Shown: positions 39,283 through 46,525, numbered from the stretch's first letter. The stretch is DNA of 46,709 nt from Fibrobacter sp. (GCA_017526585.1 JAFXRC010000054.1:1-46709), one strand, 5' to 3'. Numbers and translations are program-made. Notes: generated by a model not told the origin, from the sequence alone.

Positions 39283-41133
39283 TTAACCGAGCGAATCTAG
39301 CTCTTCGTAGCGTTCGTAGGCCTTTTCGAGTTCCGCTTCGCGGTCCGAAATTTCCTTCTGGAGTTCCACGATGCGGGCGGCGTTGGTGAACACCTCAGGC
39401 TTGGAAAGTTCCGTCTGGCGGTCCGAAATTTCCGCTTCGAGCTTTTCGATTTTTTCGGGGAGGGCGGCGTATTCGCGCTCCTCGTTGTAGCTGCGCTTTT
39501 TCTTTTTCGGAGGAGCGCCGGCAGACCCCGCAGGGGCCTGCGCCGCCGAAACAGCAGAACTTGAACCGGAGCCTTGTACCGCCCTCGCCTGCTTTTCCGC
39601 TTCTTTTTCGGCGGCAATACGCGCCGCGGCGGCAGCTTCCTTGTCGCGGACTTTTTTTTTCGCTTCGTAGTCGCTGTAACCGCCAACCGACTCAAAGACA
39701 TTGCCACCCTCTTCGATAGCGAGGATGCTCGTCGCTACGGAATCGAGGAAGGCTCGGTCGTGACTCACCGTAAGCACCGTTCCCTTGTAGTCGGCAAGGA
39801 GTTCCGCGAGCAGGTCGAGCGTTTCCATGTCGAGGTCGTTGGTCGGTTCGTCGAGCACCAGCACATTGCTCGGGTGGCTAAAGAGGCAGGCAAGCAGCAG
39901 ACGGTTCCTTTCGCCGCCGCTAAGCGCACTGATGGGGCCTCGGGCACGGTCTGCCGAGAACAGGAAGTCCTGCAGATAGCTCAACACGTGGCGCTTCACG
40001 CCGTTCAGCATCACATACTGCTGCCCATCGGCAATGTTTTCCACCAGCGACTTGTCTTCGCGGAGACGGGTACGCATCTGGTCAAAATAGGCTATCTGCA
40101 GGTTCGTTCCCAGGCGCACATCACCGGAATCGGGAGTGAGCTCGCCCAAAATCAGCCGCAAAAGCGTCGTCTTGCCGGAACCGTTCGGCCCCACGATTCC
40201 GATGCGGTCCCCGCGGGAAACTTCCGTCGAAAGTCCGCTGATGAGCGGCGCGCCGTCGTAGGAGTAGCTCACGTCGGTAAGGCGCGCCACCAGGCGACCC
40301 GAACGGTCGGCCTCGGTGATTTGCATATTCACATTGCCCGTTCGGGTGCGGCGCGCAGCACGCTCCTCGCGCATTTTTATGAGCGCGCGCACGCGGCCCT
40401 CGTTCCGGGTCCGCCTCGCCTGGATTCCCTTGCGAATCCACACCTCTTCTTCGGCAAGGCGCTTATCGAAAAGTGCGTTTGCCTTGTCCTCTTCGGCTAG
40501 CGCCTGGTCGCGGAACTGCACGAATTTGTCGTAGGGGAAATCCCAGCAACGTACGCGACCGCGGTCCAAGTCAAAAATGCGAGTCGCCACGCGGCGCACA
40601 AAGGTGCGGTCGTGGCTAACAAAAAGCAAGGCACAATTCAAGCGCGTCACGATTCCTTCGAGCCATTGTATCGCCGGAATGTCCAGGTGGTTCGTGGGCT
40701 CGTCCAGCAAAAGTAAATCAGGGTCTTGCGCGAGCGCCTGTGCAAACAACACGCGGCGCTTCTGGCCTCCGCTCAAGCTGTCGTAAAGCGCATCGGGGTC
40801 TATCCCCGTCTTTCCAAGAATCGCCTCGGCATGCGTATCGTGGCTACCATCGGAGAGGACACCCGCCATCACCACATCGCGGACAGTCCCCTCGATATGG
40901 GCAGGAATCTCCTGAATCATGCGCGAAATTTTCAGTCCGGATTTCTTGACGATGTCGCCCGACTGGGCTTCCATCTCGCCGCTAAGCACCTTGAGAAGCG
41001 TACTCTTACCGCAACCGTTACGGCCAACGAGGCAAATCCGGTCGGACGCCTCGATGTCGAAGCAGACGTTGTCCAAAAGCGGCGCATTCGCGCCTATGCG
41101 CAAAAGAAGGTTCTGGGCAGAAAGAATCGGCAT
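39283..41133 (-). CDS. ABC-F family ATPase (Uup-like)
   Basis: A 616-residue soluble protein with two ABC ATPase domains and no membrane segments. NBD1 has GRNGCGKSTLL and LSGGQKRRVLFAQAL with LLLLDEPTNHLD; NBD2 has [13 protein letters not shown] and LSGGERNRLLLACL with VLVLDEPTNDLD. The interdomain linker is Arg-rich and the C-terminus is a coiled coil (about residues 545-616) as in Uup. ABC-F proteins act on the ribosome or on branched DNA. A TAAATTTG -10 (41138-41145) lies 6 nt before the ATG, so the mRNA would be leaderless. Confidence 0.94.
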   Translation of the reverse strand: MPILSAQNLLLRIGANAPLLDNVCFDIEASDRICLVGRNGCGKSTLLKVLSGEMEAQSGDIVKKSGLKISRMIQEIPAHIEGTVRDVVMAGVLSDGSHDTHAEAILGKTGIDPDALYDSLSGGQKRRVLFAQALAQDPDLLLLDEPTNHLDIPAIQWLEGIVTRLNCALLFVSHDRTFVRRVATRIFDLDRGRVRCWDFPYDKFVQFRDQALAEEDKANALFDKRLAEEEVWIRKGIQARRTRNEGRVRALIKMREERAARRTRTGNVNMQITEADRSGRLVARLTDVSYSYDGAPLISGLSTEVSRGDRIGIVGPNGSGKTTLLRLILGELTPDSGDVRLGTNLQIAYFDQMRTRLREDKSLVENIADGQQYVMLNGVKRHVLSYLQDFLFSADRARGPISALSGGERNRLLLACLFSHPSNVLVLDEPTNDLDMETLDLLAELLADYKGTVLTVSHDRAFLDSVATSILAIEEGGNVFESVGGYSDYEAKKKVRDKEAAAAARIAAEKEAEKQARAVQGSGSSSAVSAAQAPAGSAGAPPKKKKRSYNEEREYAALPEKIEKLEAEISDRQTELSKPEVFTNAARIVELQKEISDREAELEKAYERYEELDSLG

Positions 41134-41137
41134 GGCA

Positions 41138-41145
41138 CAAATTTA
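41138..41145 (-). promoter_or_regulatory. abcF -10 element, leaderless layout
   Basis: TAAATTTG on the minus strand. The hexamer TAAATT ends 6 nt before the ATG, which places the start at the initiation codon. The oxidoreductase fusion gene ends only 10 bp further upstream. Confidence 0.6.
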
Positions 41146-41154
41146 GAATTATGC

Positions 41155-43083
41155 CTAACCGTTTTTCTTTTCGTACCTCACAAAAGCGAACTTTCGGCTG
41201 TCGGGAGACCAGGAATTCACATTGATCGTTCCCTGTCCACCAAAAAGCTTAAGGATTGTTCTCGGCGTGCTCCAGCCAAGTTTGTCGCTACCCGTCATCA
41301 AGCGGATTTCCACATTCTTGTTCGGCACATGCTCGCCGGGGCGCACATCGCGTTCATGGTAAGCAAGCATCACGACCTTCTTGCGGTCGGGCGATATATG
41401 CGGGAACCAGGTATTCCAATGCGGATCGTCGGTCATCTGAGTCTGTTCCGAGCCGTCGGACTTCATGCGCCACGCCTGCATGCGACCGCTGCGCACCGAG
41501 TTGAACCAAATGTATTCGCCGTCGCAGTCGTATTCGGGACCGTCATTCAAGCCAAGCGCTACCGTAAGCTGCTTTTCGTTGCCACCAGTGGCAGGAATCG
41601 TGTAGATATCGTATTCGCCGTTGCGCTCCGCGCAATAGGCAAGCATCGAGCCGTCGGCGGTGACACCGTGGAGGTAACTCGGAGCAAGCGGCGTGACAAG
41701 TTCCGGCATGCGTCCGTCAAAGAAAATTTTGTAGATGCGAGAAAGTCCATCTTCCTTGGTGTGGTGACTCACGAAAAGTCCCTGGCCATCCGGAGAAAGC
41801 ACATGGTCGTTGTTGCAATTATTGACAAAGTAACTCGGCACTTCCGTCACATCGCCACTTTCAATTTCAAGTCTGTAGATGCGACCTTCGCTGTTGAAGG
41901 TCAGGAACTTTCCGTCGGCACTCCAGTTCGGCGCCTCGATAACCTTGTCGAATTCCTTGAGCAGCGTTGTGCTACCCGTCTCGATATCGTAAACTTCGAG
42001 GAAAGACCTGTCGCCGCTGCGGTCCCACACTTCGCCCGGACTGAGCTCGAACGGATAAGATACACCCCAGCTTTGGCGGAGCATGTCCATCTGCGTCATG
42101 AACTGCATCGTCTTTCTGTGCGGCATCTCGGCACATTCCTTGAGTCCCCTTTCAAGGGCCGCCTTGCAGGCAAGCACCTCGTACTCGTAGCAGTTTTCGA
42201 TGCGCGGCGGCGTGACCGATTCCAGCAGGGTTCCGCTGCGGTCGAACAGCTGGATTTCCACCATGTCGTTCAAGTTCTGCACGCGGATAAAACCGTTTGC
42301 ACCGTAGAGAACGCCTTCGTTCTTAAGCGGCGATACCATCGAAGTCTTCAGGTGCGCCACCTGCCCATTCGCATAGGTAAGGTCGATCCAGTCGGTCGCA
42401 TCGACACCCGTGTCGAACTTGACGCAGCTCGTCTTAGTCTGCACGATGTGGTTTTCCACATCGCCACAGGTGCCGCCAATCTGCGGATCCGTCAAGAATA
42501 TATCTGCAAAGGTCAGGCTGTAAATGCCAAGGTCCAAAAGGGCGCCCCCAGCAAGTGCCGGATTACGCAGACGCTCGATGTGCGAAAGCGGCATCGAAAA
42601 GTCTGCTTCCACACTTTCGACCTTGCCGATCTTGCCCGCCAAAATCCAGTTCTTGACCATCTGCACGGCAGGCAGAAAACGAGTCCACATCGCCTCGCAA
42701 AGGAACACGCCCTTTTCTTCGGCAAGCGCCACCACCTCGGATGCCATCAGGGCATTTGCGGTAAAAGCCTTTTCGACCAGAAGGTTCTTGCCATGTTCAA
42801 GGCAGAGCAAAATGTTGTTGTAATGTTCAGAATGCGGCGTCGCCACATAGATTAAGTCCACCTGCGGGTCTTGCGCCAATTCAAGGTAGCTACCGTACGC
42901 CTTCTGGAACTTGTACTCGTCGGCAAACTTTTTCGCCTTGTCGAGCGTGCGCGATGCCACCGCGTAAGCTTCCACGCCCATGCCGCGGCTCTCGAGCGCC
43001 TTGACCGCTGCCGCCATCTTGGTCGCAATGTGTCCACAACCTAGAATTCCAAGCTTCAGAACCGACTTACCAACTGTTCCCAT
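41155..43083 (-). CDS. Gfo/Idh/MocA oxidoreductase fused to a TolB-like propeller
   Basis: A 642-residue two-domain protein. The start is ATG 43083; the TTG five codons earlier is less likely. Residues of about 8-335 are a complete NAD(P)-dependent Gfo/Idh/MocA oxidoreductase: LGILGCGHIATKMA (dinucleotide loop), DLIYVATPHSEHY, LLVEKAFTANA (catalytic Lys) and a C-terminal half with GGALLDLGIYSL, close to dihydrodiol dehydrogenase-like enzymes. Residues of about 345-642 hold TolB/PD40-type propeller repeats (APNWSADGKFLTF, DHVLSPDGQGLFV, HISPDRKKVVM, NSWSPDSRKFAFV). No signal peptide, so it is cytoplasmic. The join is continuous with no frameshift. I do not know this combination from elsewhere. 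Confidence 0.9.
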   Translation of the reverse strand: MGTVGKSVLKLGILGCGHIATKMAAAVKALESRGMGVEAYAVASRTLDKAKKFADEYKFQKAYGSYLELAQDPQVDLIYVATPHSEHYNNILLCLEHGKNLLVEKAFTANALMASEVVALAEEKGVFLCEAMWTRFLPAVQMVKNWILAGKIGKVESVEADFSMPLSHIERLRNPALAGGALLDLGIYSLTFADIFLTDPQIGGTCGDVENHIVQTKTSCVKFDTGVDATDWIDLTYANGQVAHLKTSMVSPLKNEGVLYGANGFIRVQNLNDMVEIQLFDRSGTLLESVTPPRIENCYEYEVLACKAALERGLKECAEMPHRKTMQFMTQMDMLRQSWGVSYPFELSPGEVWDRSGDRSFLEVYDIETGSTTLLKEFDKVIEAPNWSADGKFLTFNSEGRIYRLEIESGDVTEVPSYFVNNCNNDHVLSPDGQGLFVSHHTKEDGLSRIYKIFFDGRMPELVTPLAPSYLHGVTADGSMLAYCAERNGEYDIYTIPATGGNEKQLTVALGLNDGPEYDCDGEYIWFNSVRSGRMQAWRMKSDGSEQTQMTDDPHWNTWFPHISPDRKKVVMLAYHERDVRPGEHVPNKNVEIRLMTGSDKLGWSTPRTILKLFGGQGTINVNSWSPDSRKFAFVRYEKKNG

Positions 43084-43096
43084 TTGCTGTAACCTC

Positions 43097-43130
43097 AAAA
43101 AGCGCGGACTCCCGCGACGCTTTTAATATA
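43097..43130 (-). promoter_or_regulatory. Promoter and 5' hairpin of the fusion gene
   Basis: Minus strand TTGGAC, a 16-bp spacer and TATATT (43125-43130). The predicted start (near 43118) is followed at once by CGCGG-GAGT-CCGCG and CTTTTT (43097-43116), a terminator-like hairpin just before the GAGG ribosome site. It may instead end the upstream transcript. Confidence 0.5.
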
Positions 43131-43221
43131 CACTTATTTTGGGCAAGTCCAAAGTCAACAATCACCTATAAATGGACTCATGTGTATACATCGAGATAAC
43201 ACCTCATCATTTGGCCGGCTT

Positions 43222-43743
43222 TTAGGCGAGATAAAACTCCTTGCCCGGATAGAGTTGGCGCATTTGGGCCTTCGCCAGCCATATAGACTCATCGAATACA
43301 GCTACATTTTCTGTGTAGCCATCATAAACAATCTCAAAATCAAATTGCTCGAGTTTCTTCTCTTGTTCCTTTTTTTTCTTTTCGTATTGCGCCATCAAAT
43401 ACTTTAAATCCACATTAAAGGGAGTCACGCACTCATCGTTTTCTGCAGCCACGCGTGTCGCCGCCTTTGTCAATCTTTCCAAGAGCTGAGCAAAGCCTTC
43501 AATCCAATTGCCGGAACAGAGAAAATGAATTTTCCTATCAATGGTGCTGTAGTACATCGTATAATTATTGTATGCCGTCACAGCTTCATTGTAAGCGTCA
43601 TAAACATTGATTCCCATGGTTTCGATATCTTCATAGAAAAACATCTGCAAGTTATTTCCGTCGCAGAAGGCCATTAGACGCTTGAAATCCAGGAATCGTT
43701 CCGGATAGTTTCTCAATTCGAAAAAAGAACGGGTTACGCGCAT
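43222..43743 (-). CDS. Hypothetical protein (173 aa)
   Basis: A 173-residue soluble protein without signal peptide. Hydrophobic and aromatic N-terminal part (NYPERFLDFKRLMAFCDGNNLQ cut at residue 32), a middle region with FLCSGNWIEGFAQLLERL, then a lysine-rich coiled segment QYEKKKKEQEKKLEQF and a short acidic end. No family recognised. AAAGGATATC precedes the ATG. It diverges from the Fic gene at 43921 across 177 bp that hold a long inverted repeat. It marks the left border of the second accessory island. Confidence 0.7.
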   Translation of the reverse strand: MRVTRSFFELRNYPERFLDFKRLMAFCDGNNLQMFFYEDIETMGINVYDAYNEAVTAYNNYTMYYSTIDRKIHFLCSGNWIEGFAQLLERLTKAATRVAAENDECVTPFNVDLKYLMAQYEKKKKEQEKKLEQFDFEIVYDGYTENVAVFDESIWLAKAQMRQLYPGKEFYLA

Positions 43744-43846
43744 TTTGATATCCTTTTTTTGATGGATTTCTAATGATATATCGCTAGATGCGGGAGAAAT
43801 GTAAAATAGTGATCCCTCTAGGAGACATATTGGTCCTTTTTCAGCA

Positions 43847-43905
43847 ATTTTGACAAAATGTTGTTAAAAAAGGCTATATCAAGCCACCTTTTTAGCAACA
43901 TTTTG
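43847..43905. repeat. Long inverted repeat before the second fic gene
   Basis: CAAAATGTTG (43854-43863) and CAACATTTTG (43896-43905) are exact reverse complements. They extend inward by a G-T pair and TAAAAA/TTTTTA to a 17-bp stem. ATTTTG-a-CAAAAT (43847-43859) overlaps the left arm as a smaller palindrome. The right arm ends 3 bp before the -10. Confidence 0.85.
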
Positions 43906-43907
43906 AC

Positions 43908-43915
43908 TATATTTA
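43908..43915 (+). promoter_or_regulatory. Second fic promoter -10
   Basis: TATATTTA; the hexamer ends 7 nt before ATG 43921. The -35 would fall within the long inverted repeat. It has the same near-leaderless layout as the first fic gene. Confidence 0.6.
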
Positions 43916-43920
43916 TGAAT

Positions 43921-44961
43921 ATGAGATACCTGACCCTAGACAAGGCGCTCGAAGCATGGCATAAAATCCAGCCCATTTCCGATGATGACAAGGCTAGACT
44001 TGCCCGCCGTTTTTCGGTGGATTTCAACTACAACAGCAACCATATCGAGGGCAACACACTCACATACGGGCAGACCGAAATTCTTCTGCTCTTCGGGAAG
44101 GTCATTGGAGAAGCGAACGTGAGGAGCGTGCAGGAGATGGTCGCAAGCGAGGTGTCTCTCAAGATGATGGAAGCGGAGTCACGCATCAAGGAATCGCCAC
44201 TCTCTCAAAACTTTATTCGAGGCCTACACCACACCCTATCTGACGGGATGCAAATCGGATACACAGTTCACGCAGGGCAATACAAGACGCGTCCGAACAG
44301 TGTCATCACCCGCTACGGCGACAGGTTCGAATACGCATCGCCAGAAGAAACGCCCGCCCTGATGACCGATCTTGTCGACTGGTACAACGAGGCTGAAAAA
44401 GAGGGAAGGCTCTCGCCTATAGAATTGGCAGCGCTTTTCCATTATCGATATATTCGAATCCACCCGTTCGAAGATGGAAACGGACGTATTGCGCGACTGT
44501 TGGTAAACTACATCTTGGCAAAGCACGATATCCCGATGATTGTCATCCGGAGCCGAAAAAAAACGGAATATCTCGAAGCTTTGCATTCAACAGATTTGGC
44601 CGTTGGGTCTTCGCCAAGCGACGGTGCAAAAGCATCGATTCATTCCATCAGCCCCTTCCTTCGGTACTTCCGCAACCTAGTTGCTCAAGAAGTCTATGCG
44701 GATGTCTTATTCGTGACCAAGCGCGGAGAAAATCTCTGGTGGTACGACGGCGAATGCATCGAGTTCCGAACACCGAATTACGGAAAAATTTTGAACATGA
44801 TGCAAAGCGAACCAGTGCTGACGCTAGCCGACATACAACGTAAACTCGGTTTGCAGCCAACCTCTGTAAAAAAACTGGTGCAAAGCCTTATCGACAAACA
44901 CTATGTTGAAAAAGGGAAAGACGAAGGTTCTTGGCACGTGTTTATAGTGCCATCTTGCTAA
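43921..44961 (+). CDS. Fic-domain protein, class II type
   Basis: A 346-residue Fic protein. The start is ATG 43921; ATG 43915 is possible, and the ATG at 43858 lies in the operator hairpin and is unlikely. The inhibitory motif SNHIEGNT (Ser-xxx-Glu-Gly) occurs N-terminally near residue 40, as in class II Fic proteins. The active loop HPFEDGNGRIAR (His near residue 180) is canonical, with the flap region TVHAGQYKTRP upstream. A C-terminal winged-helix region (LTLADIQRKLGLQPTSVKKLV) may bind DNA and, with the long palindrome upstream, suggests self-control. It should AMPylate an unknown target. Confidence 0.94.
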   Translation: MRYLTLDKALEAWHKIQPISDDDKARLARRFSVDFNYNSNHIEGNTLTYGQTEILLLFGKVIGEANVRSVQEMVASEVSLKMMEAESRIKESPLSQNFIRGLHHTLSDGMQIGYTVHAGQYKTRPNSVITRYGDRFEYASPEETPALMTDLVDWYNEAEKEGRLSPIELAALFHYRYIRIHPFEDGNGRIARLLVNYILAKHDIPMIVIRSRKKTEYLEALHSTDLAVGSSPSDGAKASIHSISPFLRYFRNLVAQEVYADVLFVTKRGENLWWYDGECIEFRTPNYGKILNMMQSEPVLTLADIQRKLGLQPTSVKKLVQSLIDKHYVEKGKDEGSWHVFIVPSC

Positions 44962-44986
44962 AAAAAAAGCTATATTAATTCTCATC

Positions 44987-45040
44987 GGACTGGTCGAAAG
45001 ACCCAGGTCCATCTCTGGCGAGGAAGTTCCTCGCTTTTTT
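44987..45040 (+). terminator. Structured 3' element and terminator after fic
   Basis: A hairpin with a GNRA tetraloop (GGTC-GAAA-GACC, 44992-45003, extended by GGAC/GTCC) is followed by GCGAGG-aagtt-CCTCGC and TTTTTT (45018-45040). A TATATT lies at 44971-44976, so a separate small RNA of about 60 nt is possible. The simplest reading is the 3' UTR of fic. Confidence 0.6.
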
Positions 45041-45517
45041 GTACAGTATCACTTGCTTTTTCAACCATTTTACCGTGCATCAAGTTTAAAGCGCAAGTAG
45101 CGAGTGAGCAGAAACTGCGAAACGAGACATTAGACCTCGCCGCATAGTTTTCTCCGAACTTGCAACATTTTCCTCCGAACTCACGATTCTTTAGTGACAA
45201 AAGCCGAGGCGTTGCGGGCTGGCGACGCAGGGGATGCCTGCGCCATCACCTTGCTGTTGAAAGTGCTGCCAATACTCATTTTCGTGGGGATTGTGATGTC
45301 GCTGGCGTTCTGTGGAGGGTGATTTTTTCAATATAAAGTGCCGAAACCTCTTGACAACCGACTTTAAAATTTATACGTTTGAGCAGTAGTTTCTGTTTTT
45401 TTCGCCTGTAAGCAGATGGAGTTGATGTGAAAAAAAAATTGATACGTTGGAAAGTCACCCCTATTGCGGGATTTTGCCGTTTGATGTATATTCAGGCTAT
45501 GACCAGGTTTTGCAATA
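45041..45517. other. Intergenic stretch between fic and toxIN
   Basis: No substantial gene is visible. It holds two direct copies of TTTTC(C)TCCGAACT at 45148-45160 and 45168-45181, a mini-ORF at 45194-45322 and AT-rich sequence up to the toxI promoter. Some stretches have the look of decayed or repeated intergenic DNA, but I could not name a family. Confidence 0.4.
45194..45322 (+). CDS. Possible 42-residue membrane mini-protein
   Basis: A GTG-started frame of 42 codons ending in TGA followed by TTTTTT. Residues 1-15 are charged, and residues of about 18-40 are hydrophobic (LLLKVLPILIFVGIVMSLAF), as in a single-span toxin-like peptide. There is no clear ribosome site, so this is only a candidate. 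Confidence 0.25.
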   Translation: MTKAEALRAGDAGDACAITLLLKVLPILIFVGIVMSLAFCGG

Positions 45518-45546
45518 TTGACTTTCTCAAGGAATTTATATATATT
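45518..45546 (+). promoter_or_regulatory. toxI promoter
   Basis: TTGACT (45518-45523), a 17-bp spacer and TATATT (45541-45546). The start would be near 45553, 18 nt before the first repeat. Confidence 0.85.
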
Positions 45547-45552
45547 AACTAT

Positions 45553-45676
45553 TGTCGAGATATCGGCAACAAGTGCGTGGTCCTGCCTCAGTGGACAGAA
45601 ACAAAAGGCGAGTGGTCCTACCTTAGTGGACAGACTCAAAAGGTGCGAGGTCCTGCCTTAGTGGACAATTTTAAAA
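45553..45676 (+). ncRNA. toxI: Type III antitoxin RNA, three 35-nt repeats
   Basis: Three contiguous 35-nt units begin at 45571, 45606 and 45641, with no spacers between them. Each has GGTCCT-rCCTyAGT-GGACA in its centre and a boundary of AAA, a plausible ToxN cut site. A unit can fold as an H-type pseudoknot: GTCC pairs with GGAC, and AAGG at the 5' end pairs with the CCTT of the loop in copies 2 and 3. In copy 2 GAGT and ACTC can pair as well. The first copy is more diverged in the pseudoknot bases. A terminator and toxN follow, the normal ToxIN order. Confidence 0.88.
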
Positions 45677-45711
45677 GGTTACAATCCCTATCTAGGGGTT
45701 GTAATCTTTTT
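45677..45711 (+). terminator. Terminator between toxI and toxN
   Basis: GGTTACAATCCC-tatcta-GGGGTTGTAATC (45677-45706; two wobble pairs) and TTTTTT. It sets the excess of antitoxin RNA over toxin mRNA. The toxN ribosome site AAGGAGG follows directly. Confidence 0.92.
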
Positions 45712-45727
45712 TGTTAAGGAGGCCTGC

Positions 45728-46327
45728 ATGAAAAGCACGAATCAAACACGCCTAGTTTTCGTCAGAGAAGAATACCTCGATATGCTTCGCTTGGCAGAGC
45801 CAAAAGTCAGCACAAAGAAGAGACCCTATGTATTTTTGGCGGTCAAGATTGCAGAGCAGTTCTACTGCATCCCGCTGACTTCACAAACAAACAATGTACG
45901 ACAGAAGAAAGGACGCAGCAAGCGCCCCAGCACGTTCACAATGACGATATCCGGCCCTAAAGGGAACGAACTTGCGGCACTTTTGTTTGGTAACATGGTT
46001 CCCGTTGACGAGAGCCTAATTAATACATGCGTCATCAACAGCGAAATGCTCAAGGACGAATGGATTTTCGTCCGTAAGAATCTTGACTCCATTGTCGAAA
46101 AGGCCCAGAAAGTGTACCGTAGCCGCACTGAAGGCAAGAACGAATTCGCAAACCTCTGGTGTTGCGACTTCAAGAAGTTGGAAGCCCTTTTATCCGAATG
46201 GTTACAAGACAATCATTCCGAAGTTCAAGACGCCATAACCGAAGCAAATGAAATCGCCTCAGGCAAACGCGAGACGAAAGCCTACAAGAACGCATACGCA
46301 ATGATTAAGGATATTCTTGATAAATAA
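45728..46327 (+). CDS. toxN: ToxN/AbiQ-family endoribonuclease toxin
   Basis: A 199-residue toxin. Segments line up in order with ToxN of Pectobacterium as I remember it: VFVREEYLDMLRLAEPKV (N-terminus), YVFLAVKIAEQFYCIPLTSQ (core with the Thr-Ser of the active site), ALLFGNMVPVDES (cf. NLKFMIPI), FVRKNLDSIVEKAQ and CDFKKLEALLSEW. The catalytic Thr-Ser pair is present. The Lys that usually follows it is not in the same place; Lys residues occur shortly after (RQKKGRSKR). It should cleave RNA at A-rich sites and be held inactive by toxI pseudoknots. A strong AAGGAGG ribosome site is present. Related systems abort phage infection. Confidence 0.9.
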   Translation: MKSTNQTRLVFVREEYLDMLRLAEPKVSTKKRPYVFLAVKIAEQFYCIPLTSQTNNVRQKKGRSKRPSTFTMTISGPKGNELAALLFGNMVPVDESLINTCVINSEMLKDEWIFVRKNLDSIVEKAQKVYRSRTEGKNEFANLWCCDFKKLEALLSEWLQDNHSEVQDAITEANEIASGKRETKAYKNAYAMIKDILDK

Positions 46328-46404
46328 ATAATTTCGGGCGACGCGCTCATATTGACGCTGACGCGAACAGGTTCGCACAGCGATTTGTTCAAGAAATAGG
46401 AAGA

Positions 46405-46434
46405 AGGCGTTGCCATTGGCAACGCCTAATTTTC
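46405..46434 (+). terminator. toxN terminator
   Basis: Perfect 10-bp stem AGGCGTTGCC-att-GGCAACGCCT (46405-46427), then AATTTT. Confidence 0.85.
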
Positions 46435-46454
46435 GCAAAAGACACCAAAAGAGT

Positions 46455-46525
46455 TATCTTTGCAGAGTCCGTTTAGTCAGATGTGAAATTTTCGCCGATT
46501 CCAGTCTGTTAGGCGGACTTTTTAT
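46455..46525 (+). ncRNA. Candidate small hairpin RNA
   Basis: A TATCTTTG -10 (46455-46462) is followed by AGTCCG-TTTAGTCAGA ... TCTGTTAGG-CGGACT and TTTTTATTT, a long imperfect hairpin ending in a T-tract (46468-46525). It could be a short terminated RNA running against the Gly-rich gene, or simply a terminator. Low certainty. Confidence 0.35.

Noticed and set aside
40726..42855. 709-codon plus-strand ORF antisense to the ABC-F and fusion genes
   Set aside because: It spans the junction of two well-supported minus-strand genes and its translation has no domain or motif. It is a codon-bias shadow.
43858..43920. Upstream ATG extension of the second fic gene
   Set aside because: The extra 21 codons lie in the operator hairpin and overlap the -10. 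Family start and promoter position favour ATG 43921.
45571..45675. CRISPR array
   Set aside because: The three 35-bp units are directly contiguous with no spacers and sit upstream of a ToxN-like gene, so they are read as toxI.
45427..45717. 96-codon plus-strand ORF starting MKKKLIRWK
   Set aside because: It runs through the toxI promoter, repeats and terminator, so the RNA elements explain the DNA better.
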